Assembly: GCA_020859985.1 (NCBI GenBank)
Contig: JAJBVD010000030.1
Coordinates: 1-64,000 of the forward strand
Reading direction: 5' to 3'
DNA length: 64,000 nucleotides
DNA from: Clostridiales bacterium
GTDB taxonomy: Bacteria; Bacillota; Clostridia; Lachnospirales; Lachnospiraceae
The notes beneath the pieces were generated by a model. The model did not search any database, was not told the DNA's origin, and worked only from the letters and a program-made list of their open reading frames with translations. Both the position numbers and the translations under genes were made by a program. Positions 54,339 to 63,615 of the stretch are shown here, in pieces; position 1 is the first letter of the stretch, and each line of letters starts with the position of its first letter.

Positions 54339-55592
54339 TTATTTTCGCATATGAATAATTAATAGAATTCCATAAAAGACACACAGCAGCAACATAAGGA
54401 TCATATAGGCAATTGCAGCCCCCACCGTACCATATAAACTCACGACAGTGTTTAACGACAAAAAAGCCAGAACGGCTACCACCGAATAAGCTGCGAGCAT
54501 TTCCTTCTGGCATCGCATGATCGTTAGTACAACCCCAAAGTAGCTTGAAACAGCCCAAAATCCGCTGGCGACCATCAGAATCATCAACTCCATTTTATAA
54601 TCAGTCAGATCTGTATGATACAGCAATGATAAACCCGGTATTCCCAGAATATAGGCTCCGGTAATACAGACCACAAACAGTCCGAAGATAACCATCATCT
54701 GTTTCTTAATCCTGTTAGTTATCTTATCCTTTCTTCCTTCTTTCCATTCCGTAGCCATATGAATCAATACAGGCTGATAAATAAAATTGCTCAGAAGCCC
54801 CACCACAAAAACAGGCATAGCCACAAACCCATAGCACGCCTGTACTTCATCAGAAAGGCAGGCATCGATCGCATATTTTGGTGCATTGCTGACATAAAAT
54901 GCCAGAAATGTGCTGCCAAAAAGAGGAAACGTTGTATAAAACAAGCTGCGGATTTTATGATCTTTTTCTTTTGAAAATAATAGCTTTTTTATTCCTCTGT
55001 CTTCCTCTGAGCAGATTCTGGGATAAGTATAGCTCAAAAGCAACAGAAATACCACAATTGAAACAATAAAACATATAAGCAACGTAACTACTAAATTGCG
55101 CGTAACAAGGAGCGCAATTAAAAATGTAACTAATATGGCTATCCACCGAAAAGTGAATAGCATGGCTCCGACAGCCAGATGATTCTGGATCTGATAATAT
55201 CCCCAAAACACATCTTCCAACGATTCCAGAGCATAGATTAGACAAATCAGCAAAATAGCATACAGCTTATTCGATTCATAATTCAGACGTGCAGAAGCGT
55301 AAAGCAAATAAGCGGCAGTAGCCGCCAGCATAAGCAATACTGTTATAATTCTCGATTTCAAATATGTCGAAAAAGAGTACTGAGCTCTGGCATCTGTAAC
55401 CTGAAAATTTCGTACGCCAAATTTTCCAATGGTTATCATCAGATTTCCTACAGCAAAAGCAATCGTTAAAATCCCGGCATCTTTTAAATCAGTAATTCTG
55501 GTAACGCACATGGACATAACGACTGCTTCCGCGGCATTAATAATACCCGCAGCCGTATTCCAGAAATAATCCTGCCTCTCACTTGTTTTCAT
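54339..55592 (-). CDS. Polysaccharide flippase-like protein (MATE/Wzx superfamily)
   Basis: A 417-residue protein with about 12 membrane helices. The first helix region YFWNTAAGIINAAEAVVMS is typical of Wzx-like transporters, as is YGFVAMPVFVVGLLSNFIYQPVLI in the middle. It would flip undecaprenyl-linked repeat units to the outer face. The ATG at 55592 (MKTSERQDYF) overlaps the upstream GT2 gene by 14 nt; the longer frame to 55643 reads through that gene and was rejected. It has weak sequence specificity, so the call rests mainly on topology and context. Confidence 0.75.
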   Translation of the reverse strand: MKTSERQDYFWNTAAGIINAAEAVVMSMCVTRITDLKDAGILTIAFAVGNLMITIGKFGVRNFQVTDARAQYSFSTYLKSRIITVLLMLAATAAYLLYASARLNYESNKLYAILLICLIYALESLEDVFWGYYQIQNHLAVGAMLFTFRWIAILVTFLIALLVTRNLVVTLLICFIVSIVVFLLLLSYTYPRICSEEDRGIKKLLFSKEKDHKIRSLFYTTFPLFGSTFLAFYVSNAPKYAIDACLSDEVQACYGFVAMPVFVVGLLSNFIYQPVLIHMATEWKEGRKDKITNRIKKQMMVIFGLFVVCITGAYILGIPGLSLLYHTDLTDYKMELMILMVASGFWAVSSYFGVVLTIMRCQKEMLAAYSVVAVLAFLSLNTVVSLYGTVGAAIAYMILMLLLCVFYGILLIIHMRK

Positions 55593-56550
55593 TTTCGTCC
55601 GTCCCGTCCAGATCTTCGTCAAAATTAATCCGTTCTTCTTCAATTACCAAGGGCCGTTTCAAAACCCTCGTGTTAATCGATAAAATATATTCGCCCAAAA
55701 TCCCGATAAACAAAAGCTGCACCGCTCCAATGAAGAAAACTCCCAGTGCGATCGGAGCCATGCCAACAGAAAAGCTGTCCCAGTAAACCAGCTTATAAAT
55801 CAGATAAAAGATTCCCACCGCAAAACTGATCAGAGCAGTAATCCCCCCCAGAAACGTGGCCATTCTCAAAGGTACCTTCGAATAGGATGTGATTCCCAGC
55901 ATCGCATAATCATATAAGCGATACAGATTAAACTTACTTTTTCCGGATTTTCGCTTAGGCTGATCATAGTACACCGCCTTATATTTATATCCCAATTCTG
56001 CCACAATGCCCCGAATATACGGCATAGGATCATTCAATTCCCGCAGGATCTCGATAAATTTGCGGTCATATAACCCGTAACCAACAAAATTATCGATATG
56101 ATTAATATCCGTAATCTTTCCAATCACCTCATAATACAGCTTCCGAATCGCGTACATCAGCTTATTCTCATCACTTGACCTCTTTATGGCAAGAACCAGC
56201 TTGTAGCCATTCATCCACTCACGTGCAAAGTCTATCAAAAGCTCCGGCGGATCCTGAAAATCCGCACACATCTTCACTACACAGTCACCGGTCGCCTGCA
56301 GCAGACCATACGTTGAAGAACGAATGGAACCAAAGTTCTGTGCATTAAAAATACCTTTCACTTTGGGATTTTGTGAACACAGATTTCTGATAATCTCTCT
56401 CGTCCTGTCTGTCGAGTCATTATCAATTAACACAACCTCATAATCAAACTCTATTAATTCAATATTAAAAATCTCTACGATTCTATTGACCAGAGGTTCT
56501 ATATTTCCCTCTTCATTATAGCAGGCAATAACAACTGATATTTTCTTCAT
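55579..56550 (-). CDS. DPM1/GtrB-type glycosyltransferase, second copy
   Basis: A 323-residue GT2 protein: VVIACYNEEGNIEPLVN, LIDNDSTDRT, VKMCADFQDPPELL (metal site), RGIVAELGYKYKAVYYDQPKRKSGKSKF and two C-terminal membrane helices (about 235-258, 268-290). An acidic tail (DEDLDGTDENENK) ends it. It belongs to the same family as the gene at 50006-50959 but is clearly divergent, so a different sugar or acceptor is likely. It overlaps its neighbours on both sides, indicating one operon. Confidence 0.88.
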   Translation of the reverse strand: MKKISVVIACYNEEGNIEPLVNRIVEIFNIELIEFDYEVVLIDNDSTDRTREIIRNLCSQNPKVKGIFNAQNFGSIRSSTYGLLQATGDCVVKMCADFQDPPELLIDFAREWMNGYKLVLAIKRSSDENKLMYAIRKLYYEVIGKITDINHIDNFVGYGLYDRKFIEILRELNDPMPYIRGIVAELGYKYKAVYYDQPKRKSGKSKFNLYRLYDYAMLGITSYSKVPLRMATFLGGITALISFAVGIFYLIYKLVYWDSFSVGMAPIALGVFFIGAVQLLFIGILGEYILSINTRVLKRPLVIEEERINFDEDLDGTDENENK

Positions 56551-57671
56551 TCAGGCGAACCTCCTTGAATTCTTGTCTTTACAAATTCTTTGAACAGACA
56601 AACCAATGGTATTAGAAAAAAAGCAATCACAAAAAAAGCACACCAGCCATAAAGCACCGGGACATTTTCAAATACTTCATAGCTGTCGCCGGTAATTTTA
56701 TTTAATAGATATACAGATAAATATATGAATAACGATTGCATTCCCATAATATATAAGCTGTTTCTTCCATAAAAAAGAAGGATTCTCTTCAATCTTCCAG
56801 TATTGCACAGAATCTGTGACAGGAACACTACCGCAAACGTGCCTGAAAAGGCAGCCAGATAAAAGAGAACGACATTACCATAAGTACAGCCATGTAAATT
56901 AACCCGTGTGTTCAGTACGACTCCCGTAAGAAAATTACAGAAAAAGAAAATAACACATAGCGAAACCGATCTCTTTGCTGGCAGATTGAGTTCCAGAATA
57001 TTTCTATCGTTTCTTTTTTCAAGAAAGCAGCATCTAATCCAATAGCCTGCAGCAAAAAAGACCAAAGCAGTCATACAAGTATCCAATGTCAGCGGAAGAC
57101 GGCCTCCAGGCAGAGAAAAACCTGCGGTACCTGTCGTCGTTGAAGCCCCGTCTGATGGTACAAAAAATAATTGTCTTATCACGGTAATCAAATAGCCAAA
57201 ACAGCCGCTAAGTGCAACAAAACAATAAGGAAGCCATTTCACGCCATGCTTTCTCGAAAAACATACAACCGCATAAAGCAACACAGAAAGAATAAACAGC
57301 GCTGCAAGATACCATATGGACGTAATATGAGTCAGGGAAGGATACGCGCAATAAATATCAGTCAGGATTCCTTTTACAGAGAATCCCGCCCGCCATTCCG
57401 GGATTAGGATGGAAACCGCAATACCCAGAAAGCAAAAGCCAAAATAAGGTATCAGTAACGATTTAATTTTTGCCCGAACAATGTCTCTCATTCTTTGATA
57501 TTTATCAACATGAAAGCAATATCCGGACAGGATAAAAAACAGCGGCATATGAAAGCTGAAAATCCATTTATGAATCAATGAGGATTTATTAAAGCAATGA
57601 CCCATTATTACAAGAATAATGCCTATTCCCTTTGCCACATCTATCCACTCAATTCGGTTGCTTTTTTTCAT
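56547..57671 (-). CDS. Acyltransferase-3 family membrane protein, second copy
   Basis: A 374-residue protein with about ten membrane helices. IEWIDVAKGIGIILVIMGHCF contains the family His, and HMPLFFILSGYCF follows. It is distinct from the protein at 52080-53168 and may O-acylate another position of the glycan. The ATG at 57671 (MKKSNRIEW) is favoured over 57680. It overlaps the downstream GT2 gene by 4 nt. Confidence 0.82.
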   Translation of the reverse strand: MKKSNRIEWIDVAKGIGIILVIMGHCFNKSSLIHKWIFSFHMPLFFILSGYCFHVDKYQRMRDIVRAKIKSLLIPYFGFCFLGIAVSILIPEWRAGFSVKGILTDIYCAYPSLTHITSIWYLAALFILSVLLYAVVCFSRKHGVKWLPYCFVALSGCFGYLITVIRQLFFVPSDGASTTTGTAGFSLPGGRLPLTLDTCMTALVFFAAGYWIRCCFLEKRNDRNILELNLPAKRSVSLCVIFFFCNFLTGVVLNTRVNLHGCTYGNVVLFYLAAFSGTFAVVFLSQILCNTGRLKRILLFYGRNSLYIMGMQSLFIYLSVYLLNKITGDSYEVFENVPVLYGWCAFFVIAFFLIPLVCLFKEFVKTRIQGGSPE

Positions 57672-57680
57672 ACCCCTCAC

Positions 57681-58649
57681 CTAATATCTTTTTTCCAGAT
57701 CAACCCGGTTCTGCATCGTTTCCCCTTTGGCATACCGGTTAAAATCCGCTATAAAACATTCAACTGCGTATTTTATATATTCTTCAATCCTTCCGGATGA
57801 ATGCGGTGTCAAAACCACATTTTCCAAATCCCAAAGGCTGCTGTCCGGAGAAAGAGGTTCCGTTTCAAACACATCCAGCACAGCTCCTTTAATTCTTTTT
57901 TCCTTCAGAACAGTCTCTAAGTCTTTTTGTTCTACAATATTTCCTCTTGAAATGTTAATAAATACAGCAGTCTCTTTCATTTTTTGAAATCTCTGCATAT
58001 CAAACAGTTTGTATGTCAATGGTGTCAGCGGAATCGTACAAACGATATAATCTGCATCCGGCAGTTCTTCATCCAGTTCGTTCAGAGTAATGATTTTATC
58101 GAATCCAGAAAGCTTCTCCGGCGACTGCTTCACACCAATAATCTGCATATCAAATACTTTTGCTTTCCTCGCTATTTCTTTGCCGATCTTTCCAGCTCCG
58201 ACAATCAGCAAACGCTTATCAGCAAGACTTTCCGTCATGAGATATGGCTTCCAGTAATGAATCCTTTTATATTCAAAGCACTCCCCAAATTTACAGGAAA
58301 ACAACAATAAAGCTCCCATCACATAATCTGACATGGCTCTATCACTGATTCCACCAGAATTAACTACAACAATCTTACGCTTTTTCAAATAATCAAAAGG
58401 AAGCTTTTCCACACCTGCGCTTACAATAAACAAAAACTCCAGTTGCGGAAACATGTCCAAGAAATCAGGCGATAAATCACGGTCTCTGCACAACAGAACT
58501 TCTGCACCTTCAAATTCCTCACGATGAACTTCTATCTCAGCTCTCGGAACATAACTGAATGCAACATTACAGTGAGTCGTAATGTTGTCAACCCATTCGC
58601 TCTTCAATGGTTCGATCGAAATACATTTCCAGATTCTCTGACTGTTCAT
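57681..58649 (-). CDS. D-isomer-specific 2-hydroxyacid dehydrogenase family protein
   Basis: A 322-residue NAD-dependent dehydrogenase. The nucleotide motif LLIVGAGKIGKEIARKAKVF, the PADYIVCTIPLTPLT stretch, NISRGNIVEQ with catalytic Arg region, and LTPHSSGR with the catalytic His are present. Full-length members are about 320 residues, matching a start at ATG 58649; the frame runs back to 58748 through the end of rfbF. In this cluster it could reduce a keto acid attached to, or used with, the aldolase gene product; function is inferred. Confidence 0.82.
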   Translation of the reverse strand: MNSQRIWKCISIEPLKSEWVDNITTHCNVAFSYVPRAEIEVHREEFEGAEVLLCRDRDLSPDFLDMFPQLEFLFIVSAGVEKLPFDYLKKRKIVVVNSGGISDRAMSDYVMGALLLFSCKFGECFEYKRIHYWKPYLMTESLADKRLLIVGAGKIGKEIARKAKVFDMQIIGVKQSPEKLSGFDKIITLNELDEELPDADYIVCTIPLTPLTYKLFDMQRFQKMKETAVFINISRGNIVEQKDLETVLKEKRIKGAVLDVFETEPLSPDSSLWDLENVVLTPHSSGRIEEYIKYAVECFIADFNRYAKGETMQNRVDLEKRY

Positions 58650-58663
58650 GATATGTTCCGTCC

Positions 58664-59443
58664 TCAATCCGTCCATTTTTTCCACGGGGCCTGTCCGCTG
58701 TTCCAAAGCCGTTCCAGAACATTCTTTTCCCGCATGGTGTCCATACACTGCCAGTATCCGGTATGTGAGTAAGACATCAATTCCCCTTCTTCCGCCAACT
58801 GCTGCATCGGCTGCCGTTCGAATATCGTATCGTCTCCTTCAATATAATCAAATATTTCCGAATTCAACACCATATATCCTGCATTAATCGGAGCGCCATC
58901 CGTCACATTTTTCTCCCGGAACGAGCGAACCGCATTGTTTCCACCAATATCCAGAATCCCTTTCTGCTGCTCCAGCAGCACAGAGGTTAACGTAGCCATT
59001 TTACCATGGGACTGGTGAAATGCAAGCAATTTATCCATATTTACATCACACACTCCATCGCCATAGGTCATCATAAACGTCTCATTACCAATATAAGGCT
59101 GAACTCGCTTGATACGTCCTCCGGTCATTGTATGAAGTCCCGTATCGACTACTGTCACCTTCCACGGCTCCGAATGCTGGTTGTGCACGATCATCTTGTT
59201 TCCCTGTGTGAAATCAAAAGTAATATCTGATGTATGCAGAAAATAATCAGCAAACCATTCTTTGATGACATGCTGTTTATAGCCGGCACAAATGATAAAT
59301 TCATGGAAGCCATAATATGAATATTCTTTCATGATATGCCATAAGATCGGCATTCCGCCAATCTCAATCATAGGTTTAGGCTTATATTCTGATTCCTCTG
59401 AAATACGAGTGCCAAATCCACCGGCCAAAATCACAACCTTCAT
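58664..59443 (-). CDS. rfbF: Glucose-1-phosphate cytidylyltransferase
   Basis: A 259-residue nucleotidyltransferase making CDP-glucose from CTP and glucose 1-phosphate. The signature is VVILAGGFGTRISEES, followed by YKPKPMIEIGGMPILWHIMK, FMMTYGDGVCDV with the metal Asp, and SYSHTGYWQCMDTMREK. Lengths match RfbF. The ATG at 59443 has GGGGGG 7 nt upstream; the frame to 59482 overlaps the preceding gene and was not used. It feeds RfbG at 50976-52046. Confidence 0.95.
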   Translation of the reverse strand: MKVVILAGGFGTRISEESEYKPKPMIEIGGMPILWHIMKEYSYYGFHEFIICAGYKQHVIKEWFADYFLHTSDITFDFTQGNKMIVHNQHSEPWKVTVVDTGLHTMTGGRIKRVQPYIGNETFMMTYGDGVCDVNMDKLLAFHQSHGKMATLTSVLLEQQKGILDIGGNNAVRSFREKNVTDGAPINAGYMVLNSEIFDYIEGDDTIFERQPMQQLAEEGELMSYSHTGYWQCMDTMREKNVLERLWNSGQAPWKKWTD

Positions 59444-59478
59444 TCTATCGCCCCCCAAATAATAAATCTCTATATCTC

Positions 59479-61515
59479 TCATTCCTTTCTGTAAATCTCG
59501 ACAGAAAGTATTTTAATTATTGTACCTGCATAATTATAAACGCGATATTCCAATCCCTGACTATCTTCTGAAATAACTACATCTGAAAAAGCAGCAGTTG
59601 TGTTTGATTTATCCAAATTCATGTCGCACACTATATTAGTCCCAGAATCTAAAGATATTTCAAATTTTGCAGTATTCCCGCCAGATTCTATAATCTCATA
59701 GTTAATCACAAAATCATATTTTCCAGCTTCTATTGATGTATTAGGGCCATACAATAGATAGCCCTCAGTTCCATCACTTACTAAATATCCTTCCTCATTC
59801 AATTCGCCATTTGCATAAACCATTCCTGGACTAGTTGGAAAATCCAAATTTTTATCTTCCGTTACTCCAGATTTAAAATCAAATCGATTTTCGTCAGCAT
59901 AATAAATAGTATAATCGCCTACAGTATCATATACCTCATACAAATTTTTAATGTATTCAGGCAAAACTTCAAATCTTTCTTCCTTAGCCACTAGCATATT
60001 TGTGCCCTGTACCTCATATACTTCATCGAAATAAGTATAATCTCCCCAATGATTTATGATACTCGGTTCATCAAAATCAAACGATTTATACACTCGTCCA
60101 GAATCAATCACTCGCATATTTCTACAGTCACAATCATTTACGTTTTGACTGTCATTATCAAAATACACAACAGGCACTTCTAATTCATCTGCTTTCTCAG
60201 CAATTTTATTTAATATATCGTAATTCGTTTTCGTATTAACATAAACCTTATTGTTGTAAACATTAAGTCCAAGAAGGCAAAAGAAAACCATAAGAACACC
60301 AAACTTTTTAAATACTAATCCATCGGAAAGTGAATCAATAAAACGGCCCACAAATAAGGTCATGCAAACAAACAAAGGAATAAGATAACGTGCCTCTATC
60401 TGTGCCGAGCTTGTATAAGAAGTATATAACACACAGTACATTAAGATATTAACAATAACCACAGATAAAATTATTTCATAATCACGTTCTTCATATATAT
60501 TTCTTTTTACTAAAACCATTACATATAAAAAACTAATAAGACAAACAATGCAAATAACAAGAGCCAGCATACAAATAATTCCATTTTTAGATAAAACATA
60601 CACAGTAATATTCGATGCAAGCCCACCAAGTATTTCTATAAATCCAACAAAAACTGATGCAGCATTATCAATTAACTCATTCAAACGAACTAAGTGCATC
60701 CCGCCATCCAGACTGCTAAACCCAATGTAGTTAGTAGCAATCCTTTTTCCAATTGCAACCAGTAGAGCGCCAATTCCTAAAAGTAAAGTGTTTAAATTAA
60801 GAAAATGCTTTATAGAATTATTCAAAAACATGTCGATTGCACAATATAGCAATGCAGGAACAATTATTGTAACAAGAATATACCACCCACTTGATAAACC
60901 GGATATAAATAGCAATGCCTCTGTCATAATGATAAAAAGATAGTTAATTTTATGATTCCAAACATCTATAGACATTTTAATAACCATCAAAATTATAAGT
61001 ATTTTGACACTATAAGCCCCTAACGATGTAAGAAAGCACGAAACATAACCTAAGTCATTCAAATTACTAAATTCAGGACTAAGGTAAGTACATGCGACAA
61101 TATTCAAAACAATTGCCTTTGACATATTTGAAGTTTTCAACGATTGCATAATAGAAAATAAGACCGAAAAGATTAACATATCAATTATCAGATTAGCTAA
61201 TCCATACGAAAAAAAGATATTTCCAGTAATCGAATATATAACGGCAGCTAACGGAACAGGCGAATCCAAAGACAGAACTGTAGTATGAACCCAATTATCG
61301 ATAAAAACTGTACCCTGTCTTGCCATTTCAATTGCTTTTAAATAACTGCTGGAAGCATCATAACCTAAATGGTAACGCATTTGCGTTAAATTAATATAGG
61401 CTAATGTAATTACCTGTACAAAAAATAAAATCCAAAAAGCAATTGTAGCAAACTTACTAAAATTAAATTCTTTGGCTTTTTTATCTATTTTATTTATAAC
61501 ACCGTTTGCCTCCAT
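59479..61515 (-). CDS. Large membrane protein, GT-C-like, AT-rich
   Basis: A 678-residue protein with 11-13 membrane helices (about residues 25-430) and a soluble C-terminal part (about 440-678) that is mostly beta strand. No certain family match. The first outer loop has GYDASSSYLKAIEMARQGTVFI, a layout reminiscent of GT-C proteins, with a single Asp in place of DDE. Codon use is much richer in A and T than in the neighbouring rfbF, gmd or manC, suggesting separate acquisition. Position between gtrA and rfbF suggests glycan transfer or polymerisation (a Wzy role is possible). Confidence 0.5.
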   Translation of the reverse strand: MEANGVINKIDKKAKEFNFSKFATIAFWILFFVQVITLAYINLTQMRYHLGYDASSSYLKAIEMARQGTVFIDNWVHTTVLSLDSPVPLAAVIYSITGNIFFSYGLANLIIDMLIFSVLFSIMQSLKTSNMSKAIVLNIVACTYLSPEFSNLNDLGYVSCFLTSLGAYSVKILIILMVIKMSIDVWNHKINYLFIIMTEALLFISGLSSGWYILVTIIVPALLYCAIDMFLNNSIKHFLNLNTLLLGIGALLVAIGKRIATNYIGFSSLDGGMHLVRLNELIDNAASVFVGFIEILGGLASNITVYVLSKNGIICMLALVICIVCLISFLYVMVLVKRNIYEERDYEIILSVVIVNILMYCVLYTSYTSSAQIEARYLIPLFVCMTLFVGRFIDSLSDGLVFKKFGVLMVFFCLLGLNVYNNKVYVNTKTNYDILNKIAEKADELEVPVVYFDNDSQNVNDCDCRNMRVIDSGRVYKSFDFDEPSIINHWGDYTYFDEVYEVQGTNMLVAKEERFEVLPEYIKNLYEVYDTVGDYTIYYADENRFDFKSGVTEDKNLDFPTSPGMVYANGELNEEGYLVSDGTEGYLLYGPNTSIEAGKYDFVINYEIIESGGNTAKFEISLDSGTNIVCDMNLDKSNTTAAFSDVVISEDSQGLEYRVYNYAGTIIKILSVEIYRKE

Positions 61516-61562
61516 CTAAAAATATCCTCCTGTCAGTTTTGAATAACTTCTTTCTGGTCTTA

Positions 61563-61982
61563 CTAATTCCACTTAAACACAAATAGTTTACTGAAAATAT
61601 AATTTCCAACCGTCACCAACACCTGCACCACAAGCTTGCCAATCTTATCGCTCATTCCCATAAGCGTAACAAGTAAAAACATAAAACCCATGTCCAACAA
61701 AAGGGTAAGCGCACGTGACGCATAGAAAGAAAGCATTTCCCTTCCAATTTGCTCTGATTTGCTTTCAAACACAAATATGCGGTTGATAAAATACGCAAAC
61801 GTCACTGCCACGACCCATGAAATCACATTCGCAGCCTGTAGCTGAAGCGCATTCTGCGGATCAAGCACTGTAAGTACACATGCATAATATACAGACAGGC
61901 TGACCACCGTTGTCAACACACCTGCAATCAAATAATGAATAATTTCTTTATATTTTCTGTATAATTCACGTATATTCTTCAT
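61563..61982 (-). CDS. GtrA family membrane protein
   Basis: A 139-residue protein with four membrane helices. HYLIAGVLTTVVSLSVYYACV, FAYFINRIFVF and NYIFSKLFVFKW are typical GtrA motifs. GtrA proteins are thought to move polyprenyl-phosphate sugars across the membrane and usually work with GtrB/DPM1-type transferases, two of which are encoded in this cluster. It is the first gene after the promoter at 62096-62124. Confidence 0.88.
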   Translation of the reverse strand: MKNIRELYRKYKEIIHYLIAGVLTTVVSLSVYYACVLTVLDPQNALQLQAANVISWVVAVTFAYFINRIFVFESKSEQIGREMLSFYASRALTLLLDMGFMFLLVTLMGMSDKIGKLVVQVLVTVGNYIFSKLFVFKWN

Positions 61983-62095
61983 AGTCTTATCAAGTATGGT
62001 GATTCTGCTCCGAAACCATAATAATATAAGGAGATCACAGGAAGAAACTCTCTCCCGTAATGATCCCGGATTTGATGGTTCTGTTGTTGAGAGAG

Positions 62096-62124
62096 ATTAT
62101 AACATCCCGTCCTGCATATTACAA
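62096..62124 (-). promoter_or_regulatory. Promoter before the gtrA operon
   Basis: Minus strand: -35 TTGTAA (62119-62124), 17-nt spacer, consensus -10 TATAAT (62096-62101). It would drive gtrA and the genes downstream, with a leader of about 110 nt that contains GAGAGA/TCTCTC repeats able to pair. Nothing else is seen in this 225-nt gap. Confidence 0.6.
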
Positions 62125-62207
62125 GGCTACATATTCATAATTAGTCCCCATGCAAAAGTTTCATCCGACAAAATTAACATACATTGCAATCAATCAAACT
62201 GTATTCA

Positions 62208-63506
62208 TCATGTGTCCTGCTGCGCCGCGATTTCTTCAAAAAATGCCAGATATTTTTTTATAATCACATCCCAGGCAAAGTGTTCCAACACATACTCCCG
62301 CCCCTGCTGACCTATGGCACCCGCAGCTTCTTTTTTGTTCACAAGATAGTCTACGCATTTTTCAAATTCGAAATAATTATTAAAATAAAGACCGCCGTTG
62401 GACTCCTGAGCAAAGTTTTTCGTCACCGGACATTCACCGTTGACCAGAACCGGACGTCCACAGAGCCAGCTCTCCATAATGACTAATGAAAAGCTCTCAT
62501 TTTTGGAGGGCTGACAGAGCAGCTCCGCTGCCGCATACGCGTCGTATTTATCCTGTATTTCTACAAATCCAAGGTCATGGACCCTGTCCGCAATCTGCCT
62601 CGGGATGGCGATTTCTCCGCCGCCGATGAGCACCAGATGCAGATCATTCCCATTTCTTTTCACATACTCTTGAAAATATTTCAAAAGGGTATCGACATTT
62701 TTCCCGGCGTCTTTTCTCCCTGCATATAAAAGGAACGGAGCCTTTATGCCATGCCTTTTCCGGAAACGGGCCGCATCTCCGCTTATTCCGGTATCCATGC
62801 CAATACCCATCACGATTTGCTTTACGTTTTCCAGATCATAATATTTTTGCGCGAGCTCCTGTTCCGGGCGAGCATTGTAAATCAAGCCGACTACCTTTGA
62901 AAATGTCTCCCGAAACAGATCCATATGGAAATAGCCCTCGTCATGAAAACAGGGAATCAAAACCGCCTTTTTTAAATTCACTCTTGCCCCATAGTATGTC
63001 GTGCCGAACATGTACGGAATGAAAACAAAAATAGAATATTCCTCGTCATGCTGTTTCATATACTGATACAGAGCTGTGCTGTTAATCATCTCATCTATAA
63101 ATACCTGTTGCTCTTTTCTGGATATGTTTTTATGATTCGTAATTTTTTTATGCACATTCTCAAACGAGTGTTTGTCTCTTTTTTTTACACGAAACCGTTT
63201 AACAGCAATTCCATTCTCCGTATAGTCCCCCTGCTTATAATAATTCACATTCCAATCGCTGTCAAAAGAACGGGCACAAGTTGTCAAAACTTCATATTGT
63301 AATCCACTTTCTTTGAAATGAAGTACTAAATCCCGAAGTTCTGCCTCCGCGCCCCCCTGTATATCCCACCCGAACCAGGGTGTAACGAAGCCGATCTTTT
63401 TCATGGCAGCTTCTGTAGTTTTGTGGGTTTCCAGATTTTCTCTGATTTCCTTGCCTTTACCAACTTCCCTGCCGTATCTCTGATTCACAAATGCAATTCG
63501 TTTCAC
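62208..63506 (-). CDS. GT4 glycosyltransferase with a duplicated N-terminal start
   Basis: A 432-residue GT-B fold glycosyltransferase. The C-terminal donor domain shows LLYAGRKDAGKNVDTLL, LVLIGGGE and LLCQPSKNESFSLVIMESWLCGRPVLV with the E-X7-E-like motif. Unusually, two GT4-type starts occur in series: MKRIAFVNQRYGREV at residues 1-15 and MKKIGFVTPWFGWDIQGGAEAE from residue 35. The first is preceded by AGGAGGG and uses GTG 63506. The second (ATG 63404) lacks a good site. The first 34 residues look like the remnant of another glycosyltransferase gene fused in frame. Confidence 0.88.
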   Translation of the reverse strand: MKRIAFVNQRYGREVGKGKEIRENLETHKTTEAAMKKIGFVTPWFGWDIQGGAEAELRDLVLHFKESGLQYEVLTTCARSFDSDWNVNYYKQGDYTENGIAVKRFRVKKRDKHSFENVHKKITNHKNISRKEQQVFIDEMINSTALYQYMKQHDEEYSIFVFIPYMFGTTYYGARVNLKKAVLIPCFHDEGYFHMDLFRETFSKVVGLIYNARPEQELAQKYYDLENVKQIVMGIGMDTGISGDAARFRKRHGIKAPFLLYAGRKDAGKNVDTLLKYFQEYVKRNGNDLHLVLIGGGEIAIPRQIADRVHDLGFVEIQDKYDAYAAAELLCQPSKNESFSLVIMESWLCGRPVLVNGECPVTKNFAQESNGGLYFNNYFEFEKCVDYLVNKKEAAGAIGQQGREYVLEHFAWDVIIKKYLAFFEEIAAQQDT

Positions 63507-63615
63507 GTAAAGAATCCCTCCTGTTGAAAAAACTGCTATCTTGTCTGCCTAACTCACCTGCAGCTATTTTGCACTTGTCTATGATTGTCGGCATTTATAC
63601 TCGGATATCCGATAA

